64,000 bases of DNA from Vreelandella lutescens (GTDB lineage Bacteria; Pseudomonadota; Gammaproteobacteria; Pseudomonadales; Halomonadaceae), in contig NZ_BMHM01000001.1 of the NCBI RefSeq assembly GCF_014640815.1, forward strand, positions 620,001-684,000, in the 5' to 3' direction. Each line of letters starts with the position of its first letter. Within the stretch, counting starts at the first letter, position 1. Shown piece after piece: positions 7,909-20,085 of this stretch. Position numbers and translations under genes: made by a program. The notes below the pieces were generated by a model. That model did no database searches. It was not told where the DNA came from and worked only from the letters and a program-made list of their open reading frames with translations.

Positions 7909-9684
7909 ATGTCTAACCTTCGTAGCCTGACATTTGACGCCATCATCATCGGTGGCGGTGGCTCTGGCCTGCGTGCTGCGCTTGAACTGGCGAAATCCGG
8001 TAAGAAGACAGCCGTACTGTCCAAAGTGTTCCCGACACGCTCTCACACGGTTTCTGCTCAGGGTGGTATTACCTGTGCGATCGCGTCTGCTGATCCAGAT
8101 GACGACTGGCGCTGGCACATGTACGACACGGTCAAAGGCGGCGACTATATCGCTGACCAGGATGCCGCTGAGTACATGTGTTCTGAAGGCCCCAAAGCGG
8201 TGTTTGAACTTGAGCACATGGGCCTGCCGTTCTCGCGCTTCGATAACGGCCGTATTTATCAGCGTCCGTTCGGCGGTCAGTCGAAAAACTTTGGTGAAGG
8301 CGGTCAGGCAGCACGTACGTGTGCGGCCGCTGACCGTACCGGTCACGCGCTGCTGCACACCCTGTACCAGAACAACCTCAAGAACAACACCACGTTCTTG
8401 AACGAATGGTACGCGGTCGATTTGGTCAAGAACGCCAGCGGTGATGTCGTGGGCTGTATCGCCATGTGCATCGAAACCGGTGAAGTGGTTCACGTTAAAT
8501 CGAAAGCCACGGTTCTGGCCACTGGTGGTGCAGGCCGTATCTATGCCTCTACCACTAACGCTCTGATCAATACCGGTGACGGCATCGGCATGGCGCTGCG
8601 CGCCGGCTTCCCGATGCAGGACATGGAAATGTGGCAGTTCCACCCGACCGGTATTTACGGTGCGGGCACCCTGGTCACTGAAGGTTGCCGTGGTGAAGGT
8701 GGTTACCTCGTCAATAAAGACGGCGAGCGTTTCATGGAGCGCTACGCGCCCAACGCCAAAGACCTGGCAGGCCGCGACGTTGTTGCGCGCTCCATGGTGA
8801 TGGAAATCCTTGAAGGCCGCGGCTGTGGCGAGAAGGGCGACCACGTATTCCTGAAGCTTGACCACCTGGGCGAAGAAGTCCTTGGCAAGCGTCTGCCGGG
8901 TATCGTTGAGCTGTCCAAAACCTTCGCCCACGTTGATCCGGCGAAAGACCCGATTCCGGTCGTTCCGACCTGCCACTACATGATGGGCGGTATTCCGACC
9001 AACATTCATGGCCAAGCAATTACCCAAGACGAAAATGGCAACGACCATATCGTTAACGGTCTGTTTGCCTGTGGTGAAGCGGCGTGTGTATCGGTACACG
9101 GTGCTAACCGCCTGGGCGGTAACTCACTGCTTGACTTGGTGGTCTTTGGCCGTGCGGCAGGTATGTTCATCGAAGGCGCGCTGAACGAAGGTATCGAGTA
9201 CCTCGACGCTTCTGAGTCAGACATCGAATTCGCGATGAAGCGTATTACGCGCTGGAACGAGTCTGAAGAGGGCGGCGAGAGCATCCCTGAGCTAAAAGCG
9301 CAGCTACAAGACATTATGCAGAACTCTTTCGGTGTATTCCGCGAAGAGAAAAACATGCAAGAGGGTGTCAAAAAGCTGGCGGACCTGCGTGAGCGTATTG
9401 GTAAAGCCCACCTGCCGGACAAATCCAACGCCTTTAACACCGCACGTGTGGAAGCGCTGGAGCTGGACAACCTGATGGAAGTGGCAGAAGCAACGGCGAT
9501 TGCTGCCCTTGAGCGTAAAGAGAGCCGTGGTGCCCACTCGCGCTACGACTACCCTGACCGTGATGATGTCAACTGGCTGAAACACTCGCTCTTCTTCCCA
9601 GCGACCAAAGAGCTGAAGAAGCGCGACGTTAACTTCAAGCCAAAAACCGTTGATACGTTCGAGCCTAAGGTTCGCACCTACTAA
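7909..9684 (+). CDS. sdhA: Succinate dehydrogenase flavoprotein subunit
   Basis: Catalytic subunit that oxidises succinate to fumarate with covalently bound FAD. Visible motifs are the FAD dinucleotide fold [16 protein letters not shown], the flavinylation site [21 protein letters not shown], the active-site region [11 protein letters not shown], and [18 protein letters not shown]. Length 591 aa is normal. It begins 3 bases after sdhD with a GGGGAG ribosome site. Confidence 0.98.
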   Translation: MSNLRSLTFDAIIIGGGGSGLRAALELAKSGKKTAVLSKVFPTRSHTVSAQGGITCAIASADPDDDWRWHMYDTVKGGDYIADQDAAEYMCSEGPKAVFELEHMGLPFSRFDNGRIYQRPFGGQSKNFGEGGQAARTCAAADRTGHALLHTLYQNNLKNNTTFLNEWYAVDLVKNASGDVVGCIAMCIETGEVVHVKSKATVLATGGAGRIYASTTNALINTGDGIGMALRAGFPMQDMEMWQFHPTGIYGAGTLVTEGCRGEGGYLVNKDGERFMERYAPNAKDLAGRDVVARSMVMEILEGRGCGEKGDHVFLKLDHLGEEVLGKRLPGIVELSKTFAHVDPAKDPIPVVPTCHYMMGGIPTNIHGQAITQDENGNDHIVNGLFACGEAACVSVHGANRLGGNSLLDLVVFGRAAGMFIEGALNEGIEYLDASESDIEFAMKRITRWNESEEGGESIPELKAQLQDIMQNSFGVFREEKNMQEGVKKLADLRERIGKAHLPDKSNAFNTARVEALELDNLMEVAEATAIAALERKESRGAHSRYDYPDRDDVNWLKHSLFFPATKELKKRDVNFKPKTVDTFEPKVRTY

Positions 9685-9711
9685 TCTCCGCACTGACGAG
9701 AGGGAGTCACC

Positions 9712-10422
9712 ATGTCCAATCTTCAGGTATCCGTATACCGTTATAATCCGGAAACCGACTCCGCGCCCTATATGCAGGAGTTTCAGGTCGATACCAAAGG
9801 CCGCGATCTGATGGTGCTAGATGTACTGCACCTGATGAAAGAGCAAGACAGCGGTTTGGCCTATCGCCGTAGCTGCCGCGAAGGCGTGTGCGGTTCCGAT
9901 GGCATGAACATGAACGGCAAAAACGGCTTGGCGTGCATCACGCCGCTGTCAGACGTTGTGAAAGGCAACAAGCTGACGCTGCGCCCGCTGCCGGGTCTCC
10001 CGGTCATCCGCGATATGGTGGTTGACATGGGTCTGTTCTATAAGCAATACGAGCGCATCCAGCCGTACCTGCAAAACGACACGCCAGCGCCCGCCATTGA
10101 GCGCCTGCAGTCGCCAGAAGAACGCGACAAGCTGGATGGCTTGTACGAGTGTATTCTGTGCGCGTGCTGCTCTACGTCGTGCCCATCGTTCTGGTGGAAT
10201 CCGGATAAGTTCGTAGGCCCTGCAGGCCTGCTGCAGTCTTACCGCTTCCTGGCCGATAGTCGCGATACGGCTACCCGCGAACGCCTCACTAGCTTGGAAG
10301 ATCCGTTCTCTGTCTTCCGCTGTCGCGGCATCATGAATTGCGTGGCGGTATGCCCGAAAGGTCTCAACCCGACCCGCGCAATTGGTAAAATTCGTGAAAT
10401 GTTGCTCGCAGACGCTACGTAA
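9712..10422 (+). CDS. sdhB: Succinate dehydrogenase iron-sulfur subunit
   Basis: Passes electrons from FAD to quinone through three clusters. The cysteine sets are CREGVCGSDGMNMNG plus a later LAC for [2Fe-2S], CILCACCSTSCPSFWW for [4Fe-4S], and CRGIMNCVAVCPKGLNP for [3Fe-4S]. Length 236 aa is typical. The ribosome site GAGAGGGAG is strong. It is the last sdh gene before a structured junction and sucA. Confidence 0.97.
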   Translation: MSNLQVSVYRYNPETDSAPYMQEFQVDTKGRDLMVLDVLHLMKEQDSGLAYRRSCREGVCGSDGMNMNGKNGLACITPLSDVVKGNKLTLRPLPGLPVIRDMVVDMGLFYKQYERIQPYLQNDTPAPAIERLQSPEERDKLDGLYECILCACCSTSCPSFWWNPDKFVGPAGLLQSYRFLADSRDTATRERLTSLEDPFSVFRCRGIMNCVAVCPKGLNPTRAIGKIREMLLADAT

Positions 10423-10516
10423 CTACCTAATCCTATGAAGAAAAAGCGTCTACCACGTAAGTTGCAGCATAAAGCTACTTAAATCGTGGCGCTTCGCTTG
10501 TTATCATAGGGGCAGT

Positions 10517-10543
10517 CATGGTGCGGCGACGCGTCGCACCATG
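10517..10543 (+). repeat. Hairpin in the sdhB-sucA junction
   Basis: Perfect 9-bp arms (CATGGTGCG at 10517-10525 and its complement at 10535-10543) surround a 9-base loop that contains the palindrome ACGCGT. No T-tract follows. The junction 10423-10755 (333 bases) otherwise holds only the hairpin at 10557-10585 and no gene. Confidence 0.6.
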
Positions 10544-10556
10544 ACCAGCCAAGTTT

Positions 10557-10585
10557 AAAAGCCGGTGCTTTAAGTACCGGCTTTT
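10557..10585 (+). terminator. Terminator-like hairpin between sdhB and sucA
   Basis: The 10-bp arms AAAAGCCGGT and ACCGGCTTTT lie at 10557-10566 and 10576-10585. The T run is only four bases, so partial termination or mRNA-end protection within a longer sdh-suc transcript is plausible. Confidence 0.6.
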
Positions 10586-10755
10586 GAGCATGAACTGGTA
10601 ATGAAACGCGTCGCAAATACGTGTATGAACAAGGGCTTCCGGCCTCCGGTCGGCGCCGCCGGCAAACGTCCCGCCCCGCCGGCAGGGCAATAGCGATGTC
10701 GTTGCTAGCATGCAGCGATGCCGATACCACCCCATCAGTGCAGGGTGACCGAGAG

Positions 10756-13590
10756 ATGCAACAAGGCATAATGGAGTTGATGTGGCGTTCCTCTCACGTT
10801 AGTGGTGGCAATGTCCACTACGTGGAAGCGCTTTACGAGCAGTACCTCGCCGATCCTGATTCTGTCTCAGAAGAATGGCGCAGCTATTTTGATCAGCTGC
10901 CACGTTCTGAAGGCAGTGCCTCCCACGATGTTCCACTAAGCCCCATTCGTGATCAGTTCTACCAGCTGGGCCGTGAAAGCCGCCCGGGCCGGGTAGTCGC
11001 CGCCTCCGACAGCGGTGAGAACAAAAAGCAGGTCAAAGTCCTGCAGCTGATCAACGCTTATCGCTTCCGTGGCCATCAAAAGGCCAATATCGACCCGCTT
11101 GGGCTGCGTAATCCCACCCCCGTCCCCGACCTCGATTTGTCGTTCCATCAGCTTTCTAAAGCTGACCTCGACACCGAGTTCCAGACCGGTTCGTTTTTCC
11201 TTGGTATTGATAAAGCGCCGCTGCGCGAGATCGTTGATGCGTTGGAGCAGACCTACTGCCGCTCCATCGGTTGCGAGATCATGCACATCGTGGATACCGA
11301 AGAGAAACGCTGGCTACAGCGTCGGTTTGAATCGGTTCGCAGCGCACCTAAGTTCAGCGACGACGTGCGCAAGCACGTGCTGGAGCGGCTGACCGCGGCA
11401 GAAGGTTTGGAAAACTACCTGGCATCTAAGTACCCAGGTACCAAGCGTTTTGGTCTGGAAGGCGGTGAATCGTTCGTACCGATGATGGACGAACTGATTC
11501 AGCGAGCAGGCGGTTACGGCACTAAAGAAGTCGTGATTGGTATGGCCCACCGTGGCCGTTTAAACCTGCTGGTCAATATTTTGGGTAAAAACCCAACGGA
11601 TTTGATCGACGAGTTCGATGGTAAGAAGGTCATTGAGCGCGGTTCTGGTGACGTTAAATATCACCAAGGCTTTAGTTCCAACGTGATGTCCCCGGGTGGG
11701 GAAGTTCACTTGGCGATGTCGTTCAACCCGTCGCACCTAGAAATCGTAGCGCCGGTTGTCGAGGGCTCTGTACGCGCTCGTCAAGACCGCCGTAACGACG
11801 ACGAAGGCAGCAAAGTTCTGCCGATCAACGTCCATGGTGATGCCGCTTTCGCCGGTCAGGGCGTGGTGATGGAGACATTCCAGATGTCTCAAACCCGTGC
11901 CTACAAAACGGGCGGCACGGTGCATATCGTCATCAACAACCAAGTGGGCTTTACGACCTCTAACCCCTTGGATGCACGCTCCACGGAATACTGTACTGAC
12001 ATTGCTAAAATGGTTCAGGCGCCGATTTTCCATGTTAACGGCGATGACCCTGACGCAGTGATCCATGCGACCCAAGTGGCGCTGGATTACCGCCAGCAGT
12101 TTAAGAAAGACGTTGTGATTGACCTGGTGTGCTACCGCCGCCGTGGCCACAACGAGGCTGATGAGCCGTCAGGCACCCAGCCGATGATGTACGCCAAGAT
12201 TAAAGACCACGCCTCCTCGCGCACGCTGTATGCGCAGCGTTTGGTGGAGCAGGGCGTCATCTCTGAAGAAGATGCTAAGGCCATGGTAGAAACCTACCGT
12301 GATGACCTAGTGGCTGGTAATCACGTTGCCAATGCGCTGGTACAAGAACCCAACACGTCGCTGTTTGTGGACTGGGCGCCTTACCTGGGGCATGAGTGGA
12401 CCGGTGACGCTGACACGACGTTTGATATGAAGCGCCTTCAGCAGCTAGCCGCGAAGATGTGCGACATTCCCGACGGTGTCGATGTTCAGCGCCAAGTGGC
12501 CAAGATCTATGAAGACCGCCGCAAAATGCAGGCGGGCGGTATGGGTCTCAACTGGGGCTTTGCGGAAACGCTGGCCTACGCCACGCTATTGGACCAAGGC
12601 CACCCGATCCGGATTACCGGTCAGGACGTAGGTCGCGGTACGTTCTCTCACCGCCATGCGGTGGTGCATAACCAAAAAGATGGCTCCACCTACGTGCCGC
12701 TGCAGAACATGTCTGACGGCCAGCCACGTTTCACTATTCACGACTCCTTCCTGTCGGAAGAAGCCGTGCTGGCGTTTGAGTATGGTTACTCGACCACCGC
12801 CCCGAATGACTTGGTTATTTGGGAAGCGCAGTTTGGTGACTTCTTCAACGGCGCCCAGGTGGTGGTGGACCAGTTTATCTCCTCGGGTGAGACCAAGTGG
12901 GGCCGTCTGTGTGGTTTAACCATGCTGCTGCCGCATGGCTATGAAGGCCAGGGTCCTGAGCACTCCTCTGCCCGTTTAGAGCGCTTCTTGCAGCTGTGCG
13001 CTGAGCACAATATGCAGGTGTGTGTACCAACCACGCCCGCGCAGATTTATCATCTGCTGCGCCGTCAGGTCATCCGGCCGCTGCGCAAGCCGCTGGTGGT
13101 CATGTCACCGAAATCGCTGCTGCGTCACAAAGAAGCAGTGTCGAGCCTGGAAGATCTCGCCCATGGCAAGTTCCACATGGTACTGCCAGACCAAGCGAAT
13201 CTCGCCGCCGACAAAGTCACTCGCGTGGTGATGTGTGCTGGTAAGGTCTACTACGACCTGGCTAACTGGCGCGCTGAAAACGAGCGTGACGATACGGTGA
13301 TCATTCGTTTAGAGCAGCTCTATCCCTTCCCGAAAGAAGAGCTTCTGGAAGTGCTCCAGACGTACGCCAATGTGGAAGACATCGTGTGGTGCCAGGAAGA
13401 GCCGCTGAATCAGGGCGCCTGGTACTCCAGTCAGCACCACATGCGTGCCGTGGCCGATATGTTAAAAGACGGCCTAGGACGTGAGTTGAAATTCGCAGGG
13501 CGTCCCGCCTCGGCTGCTCCGGCAGCGGGCTACATGTCCGTCCACACTGAACAGCAGCGCCAGCTGGTGGAAGACGCTTTTAACCTATAA
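10756..13590 (+). CDS. sucA: 2-Oxoglutarate dehydrogenase E1 component
   Basis: Thiamine-diphosphate enzyme that decarboxylates 2-oxoglutarate and succinylates the lipoyl group of SucB. The frame is open from 10621, but residues before MQQGIMELMWRSSHVSGG are arginine-rich and unlike the family. ATG at 10756 has GAGAG before it and gives 944 aa, the usual length. Visible parts are the E1o N-terminal peripheral-binding segment (VEALYEQYLADPDSVSEEW), GMAHRGRLNLLVNILGK, GDAAFAGQGVVMET and RRRGHNEADEP. It is followed by sucB after 38 bases. Confidence 0.97.
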   Translation: MQQGIMELMWRSSHVSGGNVHYVEALYEQYLADPDSVSEEWRSYFDQLPRSEGSASHDVPLSPIRDQFYQLGRESRPGRVVAASDSGENKKQVKVLQLINAYRFRGHQKANIDPLGLRNPTPVPDLDLSFHQLSKADLDTEFQTGSFFLGIDKAPLREIVDALEQTYCRSIGCEIMHIVDTEEKRWLQRRFESVRSAPKFSDDVRKHVLERLTAAEGLENYLASKYPGTKRFGLEGGESFVPMMDELIQRAGGYGTKEVVIGMAHRGRLNLLVNILGKNPTDLIDEFDGKKVIERGSGDVKYHQGFSSNVMSPGGEVHLAMSFNPSHLEIVAPVVEGSVRARQDRRNDDEGSKVLPINVHGDAAFAGQGVVMETFQMSQTRAYKTGGTVHIVINNQVGFTTSNPLDARSTEYCTDIAKMVQAPIFHVNGDDPDAVIHATQVALDYRQQFKKDVVIDLVCYRRRGHNEADEPSGTQPMMYAKIKDHASSRTLYAQRLVEQGVISEEDAKAMVETYRDDLVAGNHVANALVQEPNTSLFVDWAPYLGHEWTGDADTTFDMKRLQQLAAKMCDIPDGVDVQRQVAKIYEDRRKMQAGGMGLNWGFAETLAYATLLDQGHPIRITGQDVGRGTFSHRHAVVHNQKDGSTYVPLQNMSDGQPRFTIHDSFLSEEAVLAFEYGYSTTAPNDLVIWEAQFGDFFNGAQVVVDQFISSGETKWGRLCGLTMLLPHGYEGQGPEHSSARLERFLQLCAEHNMQVCVPTTPAQIYHLLRRQVIRPLRKPLVVMSPKSLLRHKEAVSSLEDLAHGKFHMVLPDQANLAADKVTRVVMCAGKVYYDLANWRAENERDDTVIIRLEQLYPFPKEELLEVLQTYANVEDIVWCQEEPLNQGAWYSSQHHMRAVADMLKDGLGRELKFAGRPASAAPAAGYMSVHTEQQRQLVEDAFNL

Positions 13591-13628
13591 GCGCCCACCG
13601 GATTTAGAGAACATATAAGGGAAACGAC

Positions 13629-15191
13629 ATGGCTATTGATATCAAAGCGCCAACCTTTCCGGAATCCGTTGCCGAAGGCACTGTAGCTGCGTGGCATAAA
13701 AAGCCGGGCGACAGCGTCGAGCGTGACGAGCTGATTGTTGAAATCGAAACCGACAAAGTGGTGCTCGAAGTCGTCGCACCGGAAGCGGGTACCCTGACCG
13801 ACGTGATGGCCGAAGAGGGCGATACCGTTGAGTCTGAGCAAATCTTGGGCAAAATTGGCGATGCCAGCGCGTCTAGCAGCAAAGAAGATAGCGCTTCTAA
13901 AGAGAGCTCTTCTAGCGATAGCAGCGCTGAAAAAACCGAATCAAAAGCAGAGTCTAAGCCTGCTGGCGGCGGTAAAAAGCACGATGTAAAAGCGCCTAGC
14001 TTCCCTGAGTCTATCCAGGAAGGCACCGTTGCCACTTGGCACAAGAAAGTAGGCGAAGCGGTTAAGCGTGATGAAGTGCTGGCCGACATCGAAACCGACA
14101 AAGTCGTGCTGGAAGTAGTCGCACCTGCTGACGGCGCTCTGGCTGAAATTAAAGCCGAAGAAGGCAGCCAAGTAGAATCGGAAGCGGTTCTGGCGATCTT
14201 TGCTGAAGGTGCCGGTGGCGAAAGCGGCGGCGATTCAGCGCCCGCAGCCGCCGATACCAGCAACGACGATGAAGGTGCCGATGAGAAAGTCGGTGACAAA
14301 ATCCTCGCGCCTGCGGCACGTAAAATGGTGGCCGAGCACGATCTGGATGTTTCCAAGATCGAAGGCACCGGCAAAGGCGGCCGCATTCTGAAAGAAGATG
14401 TTCAGAAAGCTGTGAAAGACGGGTCTGCTAAGAAAGCGACCAAGTCTTCTGCACCGGCCAAAGCCGCTGCAGCGCCTGCGGTTCAGGGTGAGCGTGAAGA
14501 GAAGCGCGTACCGATGACCCGTCTGCGTCAAACCATCGCTAAGCGCTTGGTTCAGGCACAGCAAACCGCTGCCATGCTGACCACGTACAATGAAGTGGAC
14601 ATGACTGAGATCATGGCCCTGCGTGCTCAGTACAAAGATACCTTCCAAAAGACCCACGACATCAAGCTGGGCTTTATGGGCTTCTTTGTAAAAGCGGCTT
14701 CTGAAGCGCTCAAACGCTTCCCGGACGTGAATGCCTCTATCGACGGTACCGATATCGTCTACCACGGTTACCAAGATATCGGTGTTGCAGTATCCACCGA
14801 CCGTGGCTTGGTCGTACCGGTTCTGCGTGACACCGACAGCATGAAAATTGCTGACGTTGAACGCACGATTGTCGATTTCGGCAAGCGTGGCCGTGACGGT
14901 AAGCTGGGTATGGACGACATGATCGGCGGTACCTTCACGATCACCAACGGTGGTACGTTCGGTTCCTTGATGTCCACGCCGATTATCAACCCGCCGCAAA
15001 CCGCTATCCTGGGCATGCATAAAATCCAGGATCGCCCCATGGCGGTGAATGGTAAGGTCGAGATTCGCCCGATGATGTATCTGGCGCTCTCCTACGACCA
15101 CCGCATGATTGACGGTAAAGATGCGGTAAGATTCCTGGTGACTATTAAAGAGCTGCTGGAAGACCCGGCTCGCTTGCTGCTGGACGTATAA
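13629..15191 (+). CDS. sucB: Dihydrolipoamide succinyltransferase (E2) with two lipoyl domains
   Basis: Core acyltransferase of the 2-oxoglutarate dehydrogenase complex. It has two tandem lipoyl domains, each with the lipoylation motif [12 protein letters not shown] (first at about residues 1-76, second at about 118-195). They are joined by a Ser/Glu/Lys-rich flexible linker. A peripheral-subunit-binding domain ([21 protein letters not shown]) and the C-terminal CoA-dependent catalytic domain with [13 protein letters not shown] (catalytic His) follow. Most proteobacterial SucB proteins have one lipoyl domain and about 400 residues; this one has 520. Pyruvate dehydrogenase E2 is an alternative reading of the domain layout, but its place between sucA and lpd-sucCD and its sequence argue for SucB. 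Confidence 0.94.
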   Translation: MAIDIKAPTFPESVAEGTVAAWHKKPGDSVERDELIVEIETDKVVLEVVAPEAGTLTDVMAEEGDTVESEQILGKIGDASASSSKEDSASKESSSSDSSAEKTESKAESKPAGGGKKHDVKAPSFPESIQEGTVATWHKKVGEAVKRDEVLADIETDKVVLEVVAPADGALAEIKAEEGSQVESEAVLAIFAEGAGGESGGDSAPAAADTSNDDEGADEKVGDKILAPAARKMVAEHDLDVSKIEGTGKGGRILKEDVQKAVKDGSAKKATKSSAPAKAAAAPAVQGEREEKRVPMTRLRQTIAKRLVQAQQTAAMLTTYNEVDMTEIMALRAQYKDTFQKTHDIKLGFMGFFVKAASEALKRFPDVNASIDGTDIVYHGYQDIGVAVSTDRGLVVPVLRDTDSMKIADVERTIVDFGKRGRDGKLGMDDMIGGTFTITNGGTFGSLMSTPIINPPQTAILGMHKIQDRPMAVNGKVEIRPMMYLALSYDHRMIDGKDAVRFLVTIKELLEDPARLLLDV

Positions 15192-15245
15192 CGAAGCGCG
15201 CTGATCCGCCTTCGCTGTTAATTAAACGTTCTATGCAATCGCACT

Positions 15246-16744
<1,499 letters not shown>

Positions 16745-16763
16745 TTCGCTAAGCAACAACCAA

Positions 16764-16783
16764 GCGCCACCGTCAGGTGGCGC
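16764..16783 (+). repeat. Hairpin in the lpd-sucC junction
   Basis: A perfect 8-bp stem GCGCCACC/GGTGGCGC with a 4-base loop lies 20 bases after lpd. There is no T-tract, so an mRNA-processing or attenuating element is more likely than a full terminator. Confidence 0.5.
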
Positions 16784-16909
16784 AACACTTTCAGCCCTGC
16801 ACGGTAGCTTGTAGGAAACTGAAAGTACGGGGATGATCAGGGCGGGACAGATACGCTGTTAAGTCAACTGATCATCGTTCGAGTCACATGCAACCAATGG
16901 CATGAATCG

Positions 16910-18075
<1,166 letters not shown>

Positions 18076-18076
<1 letters not shown>

Positions 18077-18948
18077 TGAGCATCCTGATCGATAAGAACA
18101 CCAAGGTCATCTGCCAAGGTTTCACCGGTGGCCAGGGCACGTTCCACTCCGAGCAGGCGATTGCCTATGGCACGCAGATGGTCGGTGGTGTTACGCCGGG
18201 CAAAGGCGGCCAGACGCACCTGGGCCTGCCCGTTTTCAACACCGTGAAAGAAGCGGTTGAGAAAACCGGTGCAGAAGCCAGCGTGATCTACGTACCGGCA
18301 CCGTTCTGCAAAGACTCGATCCTTGAAGCCGCTAACGCTGGCATCAAGCTGATCGTGTGCATCACCGAAGGCATCGCAACCCTCGACATGCTCGAAGCGA
18401 AAGTAAAATGCGACGAGCTGGGCGTACGCCTGATCGGCCCGAACTGCCCGGGCGTGATCACTCCCGGTGAGTGCAAAATCGGCATCATGCCGGGTCACAT
18501 CCACCAGCCGGGCCGCGTAGGTATCGTTTCCCGCTCTGGTACCCTGACCTACGAAGCCGTTAAGCAGACCACTGACCACGGTTTCGGTCAGTCTACCTGT
18601 GTCGGTATCGGCGGCGACCCGATTCCGGGTTCCAACTTCATCGACATCCTCGAGATGTTCGAGAAGGACCCGAAAACCGAAGCGATCGTGATGATCGGCG
18701 AAATCGGCGGCACCGCCGAAGAAGAAGCCGCGGCTTACATCAAAGCCAACGTTTCCAAGCCGGTGGTTTCCTACATTGCCGGTGTGACTGCACCTCCTGG
18801 CAAGCGTATGGGCCACGCGGGCGCCATCATCTCTGGCGGTAAAGGTACTGCCGATGAGAAATTTGCGGCCCTCGAAGACGCCGGTGTCAAAACCGTTCGC
18901 TCTTTGGCGCAAATTGGTGACGCGCTGAAAGAAGTGACCGGCTGGTAA
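18076..18948 (+). CDS. sucD: Succinyl-CoA synthetase alpha subunit
   Basis: Binds CoA in an N-terminal Rossmann fold ([17 protein letters not shown]) and carries the phosphorylated histidine in [12 protein letters not shown]. The TREATED-like acid region [13 protein letters not shown] is present. Length 290 aa is standard. It is translationally coupled to sucC and is the last gene of the sdh-suc block. Confidence 0.97.
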
Positions 18949-18973
18949 GCTGCGCACTTTTTTTGTGACGCTG

Positions 18974-19000
18974 AAAAGGGCACCTTCGGGTGCCCTTTTT
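18974..19000 (+). terminator. Intrinsic terminator after sucD
   Basis: A perfect 11-bp stem (18974-18984 with 18989-18999) is closed by a TTCG tetraloop and ends in TTTTT. It lies 26 bases after sucD and should end the sdh-suc transcript. Confidence 0.9.
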
Positions 19001-19038
19001 GCGTTTGAGGAGGTTAAGTAAGGAAAACGGTGAGGTGG

Positions 19039-20085
19039 CTAGCGCTGACGCAGCAGGCGCGCGCTGTAGAGCAGGAGCAGCGGCGCGCCGGCGGCAAGGT
19101 ACAAGTGGTAGCTAATCAGCCGCCAGACCAGCACGGCGGCCGCGGCCTGCTCCCGGCCCATCAAGGGCAGCAGCAGGCTTCCCACCCCCACTTCAGCCGC
19201 CCCCGCGCCGCCAGGCAGAAAGCTGAATTGGCTAGCGGCCATGGCCAACATCTGGGTTAAGAACGTCCAGAGCCAGTCGGCGTGCCCACCGATGCCAATC
19301 ACCGCTAGGTAAAGCAAGCTGTAGCGCAGCAGCCAGTGCAGGGTCGTGAGTGCCAGCATCGCTGCCAACGTGGCTTTGGGCAGCGCCAATGTAATACGCA
19401 GCGCGTACCGGCAACGTAACAGCCGCCGGACCAGCCAGCGCCTGCGGCTAGGGCGAATCCAGGCCAGCCGCTGACGACGAGAACGCAGCAGGCGAGGCAA
19501 GTACCCCATCATCAGCGAGACGCCCACCGCTAACAGCGCGAGCCCCAGTAATGAGAGCTGCACCAGCCCCTGGTGTGGCCACTGGGCATCACCGAATACC
19601 GACATCGCTACCAAACCGCTCAGCATCAGCAGAAAGAACAGCAGGTCGCACCCCTGGTCGATGAGAAACACGGCGGTGCCTTTTGAGGGCGAAAAACCCC
19701 GCTGGGCCAGTAGTAACAGCAGGGTGGCCGGGCCGCCGCTACCGCCCGGTGTGGCGCAGAGTGCGCACTTCGCCGCCAGCTCAATGCCCAGCGCACCGCG
19801 CTGCCCAAGCTGGCCTGCACGGCCGTTCAGCATCAGGCGCAGCCGTGCGGCGTTTAAGTTCCAGCACAGCGCCGCCATAGCAATTATCAGAACCAGTAGG
19901 CCAATGGGAAACTGCGCCACATGCTCAAACGCTTGGCTGCCCCCCGCAAGCGATGTGAGCACCAGCGGTGCCACCAGGGCAGCGAGCAGTAGAACGCCGT
20001 GTAGCGGACGAAAGCGCAGCAGCCGTTGGGGTTTAGCGGCGGAGGGCAAGGGCATTAGGCTGTTCGAGTCCACAGAGGTCGACAT
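19039..20085 (-). CDS. Flippase-like integral membrane protein (lysylphosphatidylglycerol synthase TM-region / UPF0104 family)
   Basis: About eight hydrophobic helices are visible. The pattern GGSGGPATLLLLLAQRG followed by GTAVFLIDQGCDLLFFLL, and later QFSFLPGGAGAAEVGVG, matches the family of MprF-like and AglD-like membrane proteins that move lipid-linked material across the membrane. The start is uncertain: TTG at 20106, ATG at 20085 and ATG at 20055 are possible, and none has a strong ribosome site. It overlaps the 3' end of the glycosyltransferase gene, so the two are probably coupled and act on one envelope glycolipid. The substrate is unknown. Confidence 0.75.
   Translation of the reverse strand: MSTSVDSNSLMPLPSAAKPQRLLRFRPLHGVLLLAALVAPLVLTSLAGGSQAFEHVAQFPIGLLVLIIAMAALCWNLNAARLRLMLNGRAGQLGQRGALGIELAAKCALCATPGGSGGPATLLLLLAQRGFSPSKGTAVFLIDQGCDLLFFLLMLSGLVAMSVFGDAQWPHQGLVQLSLLGLALLAVGVSLMMGYLPRLLRSRRQRLAWIRPSRRRWLVRRLLRCRYALRITLALPKATLAAMLALTTLHWLLRYSLLYLAVIGIGGHADWLWTFLTQMLAMAASQFSFLPGGAGAAEVGVGSLLLPLMGREQAAAAVLVWRLISYHLYLAAGAPLLLLYSARLLRQR

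Noticed and set aside
7741-9099. A 452-residue minus-strand frame inside sdhD/sdhA
   Set aside because: It is antisense to an unmistakable succinate dehydrogenase gene and reflects codon bias; the product has no family pattern.
10621-10755. An N-terminal extension of SucA
   Set aside because: The 45 added residues are arginine-rich and unlike any E1o, and the ATG at 10756 has its own ribosome site and the family N-terminus.
13604-14386. A Ser/Ala-rich minus-strand frame inside sucB
   Set aside because: It mirrors the repeated lipoyl domains and linker of sucB and has no independent support.
13629-15191. Reading SucB as pyruvate dehydrogenase E2 because of its two lipoyl domains
   Set aside because: It lies between sucA and lpd-sucCD, and its N-terminus and catalytic domain follow the succinyltransferase pattern.
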